Of a stretch of DNA of 30,410 bases, positions 28,000 through 30,410 are shown in pieces. Both the position numbers and the translations under genes were made by a program. Each line of letters opens with the position of its first letter. Within the stretch, counting starts at the first letter, position 1. The DNA comes from a virus: the IMG/VR virus record IMGVR_UViG_3300009154_002812, positions 1 through 30,410 of that record; one strand, written 5' to 3'. The notes under the pieces are model-generated. The model made no database searches. It saw nothing but the letters and a program-made list of their open reading frames with translations, and had not been told where the DNA came from.

Positions 28000-30410
28000 T
28001 TAAGCGTAAGTTGCTTGAAAACGTGAACCAGTTGTTAATACAAAGTTACCAGTCACGTTACCAGCATTAGTATTTGCACCAGTTGTCAATTGCATGTTAT
28101 TAGCACTGATTACTGCGGCGTTAGCTAATGTTACGTTACCTGCTGTTACATTACCCGTTGCGCTTAATGTAGTATAGAAACCACCAGTTGCACCAATGTT
28201 ACCAACGTTAGCATTACCTGATACTGAAACAGTTGTTAATGTACCAACTGAAGTAATATTACCTTGAGCCGCAGTTGTTACAGTACCTGCTGTAGTAGCA
28301 CTAGTTGCAGTACCTGCTGTTGCAACTGATAAGTTAGCAACTTGAGTAGTTGAGGTAACAACTAATGGTGCAGTACCTGTTGCAACAGTACTAATGTATT
28401 GACCAGTAATGTTTGCTGTTGTACCAGTGTGATTAGTAGCACTAATATTACCAGCAGTAATATTACCAGAAACACTCAATGATGCTAGTGTTCCAACCGC
28501 TGTCAAGCTAGACGTAACTACTGTAGCACTTAACGCAGTACCAACAATGTTAGCGGCTTGAACACTTGAGATACCATTAGCGTTACCAGTAATAACACCT
28601 GTATTAGCTGTCAATGCGACTGCTGTGATAGTACCATTAACACCTAAACCAGTCAATGTACCAACTGATGTAATATTACCTTGAGCCGCTGTTGTTACTG
28701 TACCTGCTGTAGTAGCACTTGTAGCCGCACCTGATAATGCACCTGTGAATGTCGTTGCAGATACATTACCTGCAGTTACGTTACCAGAAACACTTAAACT
28801 TGTTAATGTACCGAGTGAAGTGATGTTTGGCTGTGCGTTAGTTGTTATTGTACCAGTGAATGTGTTAGCACTAATATTATTAGCCCCGGAAATATTACCA
28901 CCTGTACCACTTGATACAATATTACCAATTGTTGCATTACCACTTACACTAAATGTACCATTAATGTTTGCTCCGGTACCGGTTACTACAACAACGTTAG
29001 CGTTACCCACTGCACTAATGTTAACATTGCCGTTAGCTGATGGAACGCTTACGTTACTGTTACCATTAGATATACTTGATGTAGACAATCCAGTCAATGC
29101 TGAACCATTACCAATGAAGAAGTTAGCAGTAACGTTACCGGTAGCACTTACGATGCCACCTGTAATAATGTTACCTGCATTTAAGTTACCAGTGGCAGTT
29201 ATTAAACCACCTGTACCAATGTTACCAATGTTTGCATTACCTGATACTGAAACACTTGTTAATGTACCAACTGAAGTAATGTTAGGTTGTGCCGCAGTTG
29301 TTACTGTGGCTGCTGAACCAGTTGCACTACCAGTTAATGCACCTGTAAATGTTGTAGCAGATACATTACCTGCTGAAATATTACCTGTTACTGCTAACGA
29401 TGTCAGTGTACCAACACTAGTAATATTAGGTTGTGCCGCAGTTGTTACTGTACCCGCTGTAGTAGCACTTGTGGCCGCACCACTTAGTGCACCAACAAAT
29501 GTTGTAGCAGTAATAGACGCATTACCCAAGTTCGCACTAATGCTTGTATTAATTACCGCAGATGAATTCCCATTTGCAGATGAAGTAGAGAATGTAGGGT
29601 ATGCAGTTGTTGAGGTAGATGTATTTTGTAACAATGCAGATGCATTAGTTGCACTTGTTGCCGTACCAGTTAATGCACCTGTGAATGTCGTAGCACTTAC
29701 ATTACCTGCCGCAATGTTACCTGATACTGATAAACTAGTTAATGTACCAACTGAAGTAATTTGTGATTGAGCGGCATTGACACTGAATGCTGTTCCAGTT
29801 AATGTTAAACCTGTTCCTGCTGTATAACTACCTGCACCAGAGAATTGTGCCCAAGTAATAGCCGTAGTACCTAATGTACCACCTGCATTTGATGTACATA
29901 CCCAACCAGTATCTGATTGTGTAGTACCACCTTCAACGAATACATATGCACCTGGAACCTCTGCCCAAGAATCCATATCTGTTGTTCTTGTCCAAGCACC
30001 TGCGGCACATAGATATAGTCCGTTATTCTGATCCAATGTTTGGTTCTTAACCAATACTCTGTTACCGGCCACTAAAACAACACCATCAACTGTTTGTGTC
30101 CCTGATAAAGTAATATTAACTGTAGTTGCGGCTACAACACTAGCTTTAGTATCAAGACCTTGTGCTACTGTATCTACATATGCTTTAGTTGCCGCATCTG
30201 TATCAGCAGACGGTGTTGCAAGGCTTGTAATGTTAAAGTTATTCATATTAACATTACCACTGAAACTACCTGTTCCAGTTGCAACTAAGGCTGCTGTACC
30301 CAAATTACCTACGTTAGCATTACCACCTGCACTTAGTGTGCCGGCGGTTGCTAAGTTACCTGCTGTTGCAGTACCGGTTACACTTAATGAAGCTAGTGTG
30401 CCAGTACTTG
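28000..30410 (-). CDS. Tail-fibre protein, repetitive, N-terminus outside the window
   Basis: The frame is open to the window edge, giving more than 800 visible residues. An early segment (about 30-170 from the first visible TTG at 30303) reads ITSLATPSADTDAATKAYVD and then AATTVNITLSGTQTVDGV...NRVLVKNQTL...NNGLYLCAAGAWTR, a module I recognise from phage tail fibres. The rest is a degenerate repeat of ITSVGTLTSLSVSGN and TTFTGALTGAATSATTAGTV units about 50 residues long. It has the low-complexity Thr/Ser/Ala/Asn composition of a long shaft. Its C-terminus (FVLTTGSRFQATYA) shows no chaperone domain. It ends 47 nt before the next gene. Confidence 0.85.
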   Translation of the reverse strand, partial: STGTLASLSVTGTATAGNLATAGTLSAGGNANVGNLGTAALVATGTGSFSGNVNMNNFNITSLATPSADTDAATKAYVDTVAQGLDTKASVVAATTVNITLSGTQTVDGVVLVAGNRVLVKNQTLDQNNGLYLCAAGAWTRTTDMDSWAEVPGAYVFVEGGTTQSDTGWVCTSNAGGTLGTTAITWAQFSGAGSYTAGTGLTLTGTAFSVNAAQSQITSVGTLTSLSVSGNIAAGNVSATTFTGALTGTATSATNASALLQNTSTSTTAYPTFSTSSANGNSSAVINTSISANLGNASITATTFVGALSGAATSATTAGTVTTAAQPNITSVGTLTSLAVTGNISAGNVSATTFTGALTGSATGSAATVTTAAQPNITSVGTLTSVSVSGNANIGNIGTGGLITATGNLNAGNIITGGIVSATGNVTANFFIGNGSALTGLSTSSISNGNSNVSVPSANGNVNISAVGNANVVVVTGTGANINGTFSVSGNATIGNIVSSGTGGNISGANNISANTFTGTITTNAQPNITSLGTLTSLSVSGNVTAGNVSATTFTGALSGAATSATTAGTVTTAAQGNITSVGTLTGLGVNGTITAVALTANTGVITGNANGISSVQAANIVGTALSATVVTSSLTAVGTLASLSVSGNITAGNISATNHTGTTANITGQYISTVATGTAPLVVTSTTQVANLSVATAGTATSATTAGTVTTAAQGNITSVGTLTTVSVSGNANVGNIGATGGFYTTLSATGNVTAGNVTLANAAVISANNMQLTTGANTNAGNVTGNFVLTTGSRFQATYA

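Noticed and set aside
28745-29770. Plus-strand open frame of 341 codons antisense to the tail fibre
   Set aside because: It is a shadow of the biased codons of the repetitive fibre gene; no ribosome binding site and only Val/Leu/Pro/Ala low-complexity sequence.
28000-30410. Possible CRISPR array
   Set aside because: The repeats are degenerate, in frame and coding; there is no constant repeat/spacer geometry.

Overview
The window looks like part of a large, AT-rich, T4-like tailed-phage (myovirus-type) genome. Evidence: a tRNA array with encoded CCA ends, class Ia ribonucleotide reductase (NrdA/NrdB) with a glutaredoxin, a PAAR spike-tip protein, two large virion-type proteins, a repetitive tail-fibre gene, a SleB-type membrane-anchored endolysin, and NATAAATA late-promoter-like motifs. 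Nearly every gene lies on the minus strand with overlaps or gaps of a few bases. The IscU, AhpC and AhpD proteins look very bacterial; IscU closely resembles proteobacterial IscU, so a proteobacterial host is my inference, not something the sequence proves.

Layout in order of minus-strand transcription (high to low coordinates). 30410-28000: tail-fibre gene, cut by the window edge. 27952-23266: a conserved small protein, nrdA, an SGNH-hydrolase-like gene and nrdB. 23255-21542: a lipoprotein with a glycosidase-like signature, glutaredoxin, an Sm-like small protein and PAAR. 21545-17227: two large virion proteins. 17209-15403: endolysin, two phage proteins of unknown function and a 38-residue membrane peptide. 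15399-12909: iscU, a P-loop-like protein, a Cys-rich small protein, ahpC and ahpD, with two promoter candidates. 12903-2483: a compact twelve-gene operon with four PP-loop (asparagine-synthetase-like) ATPases, one fused to a GNAT domain, three Fe(II)/2-oxoglutarate oxygenases, a radical SAM enzyme, a fatty-acid desaturase, a sulfotransferase-like protein, a separate GNAT, a DUF2061 membrane protein and a small ABM-like protein. 2460-1: two strong sigma70-type promoters, a terminator, small ORFs, a series of hairpins, nine tRNA genes (one partial), a tRNA-like element, and one plus-strand 2OG-oxygenase gene.

How the parts may work together. The Nrd and glutaredoxin genes supply deoxynucleotides. 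PAAR, the two large proteins and the fibre belong to the virion, and the SleB protein to lysis. AhpC/AhpD detoxify peroxide, and IscU could supply Fe-S clusters, for example to the radical SAM enzyme. The best candidate for an undescribed system is the 12903-2483 operon. Its enzyme mix (carboxylate or amide activation by PP-loop ATPases, hydroxylation, desaturation, radical chemistry, acyl and possibly sulfuryl transfer) reads like a dedicated biosynthetic or modification pathway. The substrate cannot be determined from sequence. The second interesting zone is 1160-2460, which holds structured, mostly non-coding DNA and two tRNA-Lys genes with non-canonical core positions.
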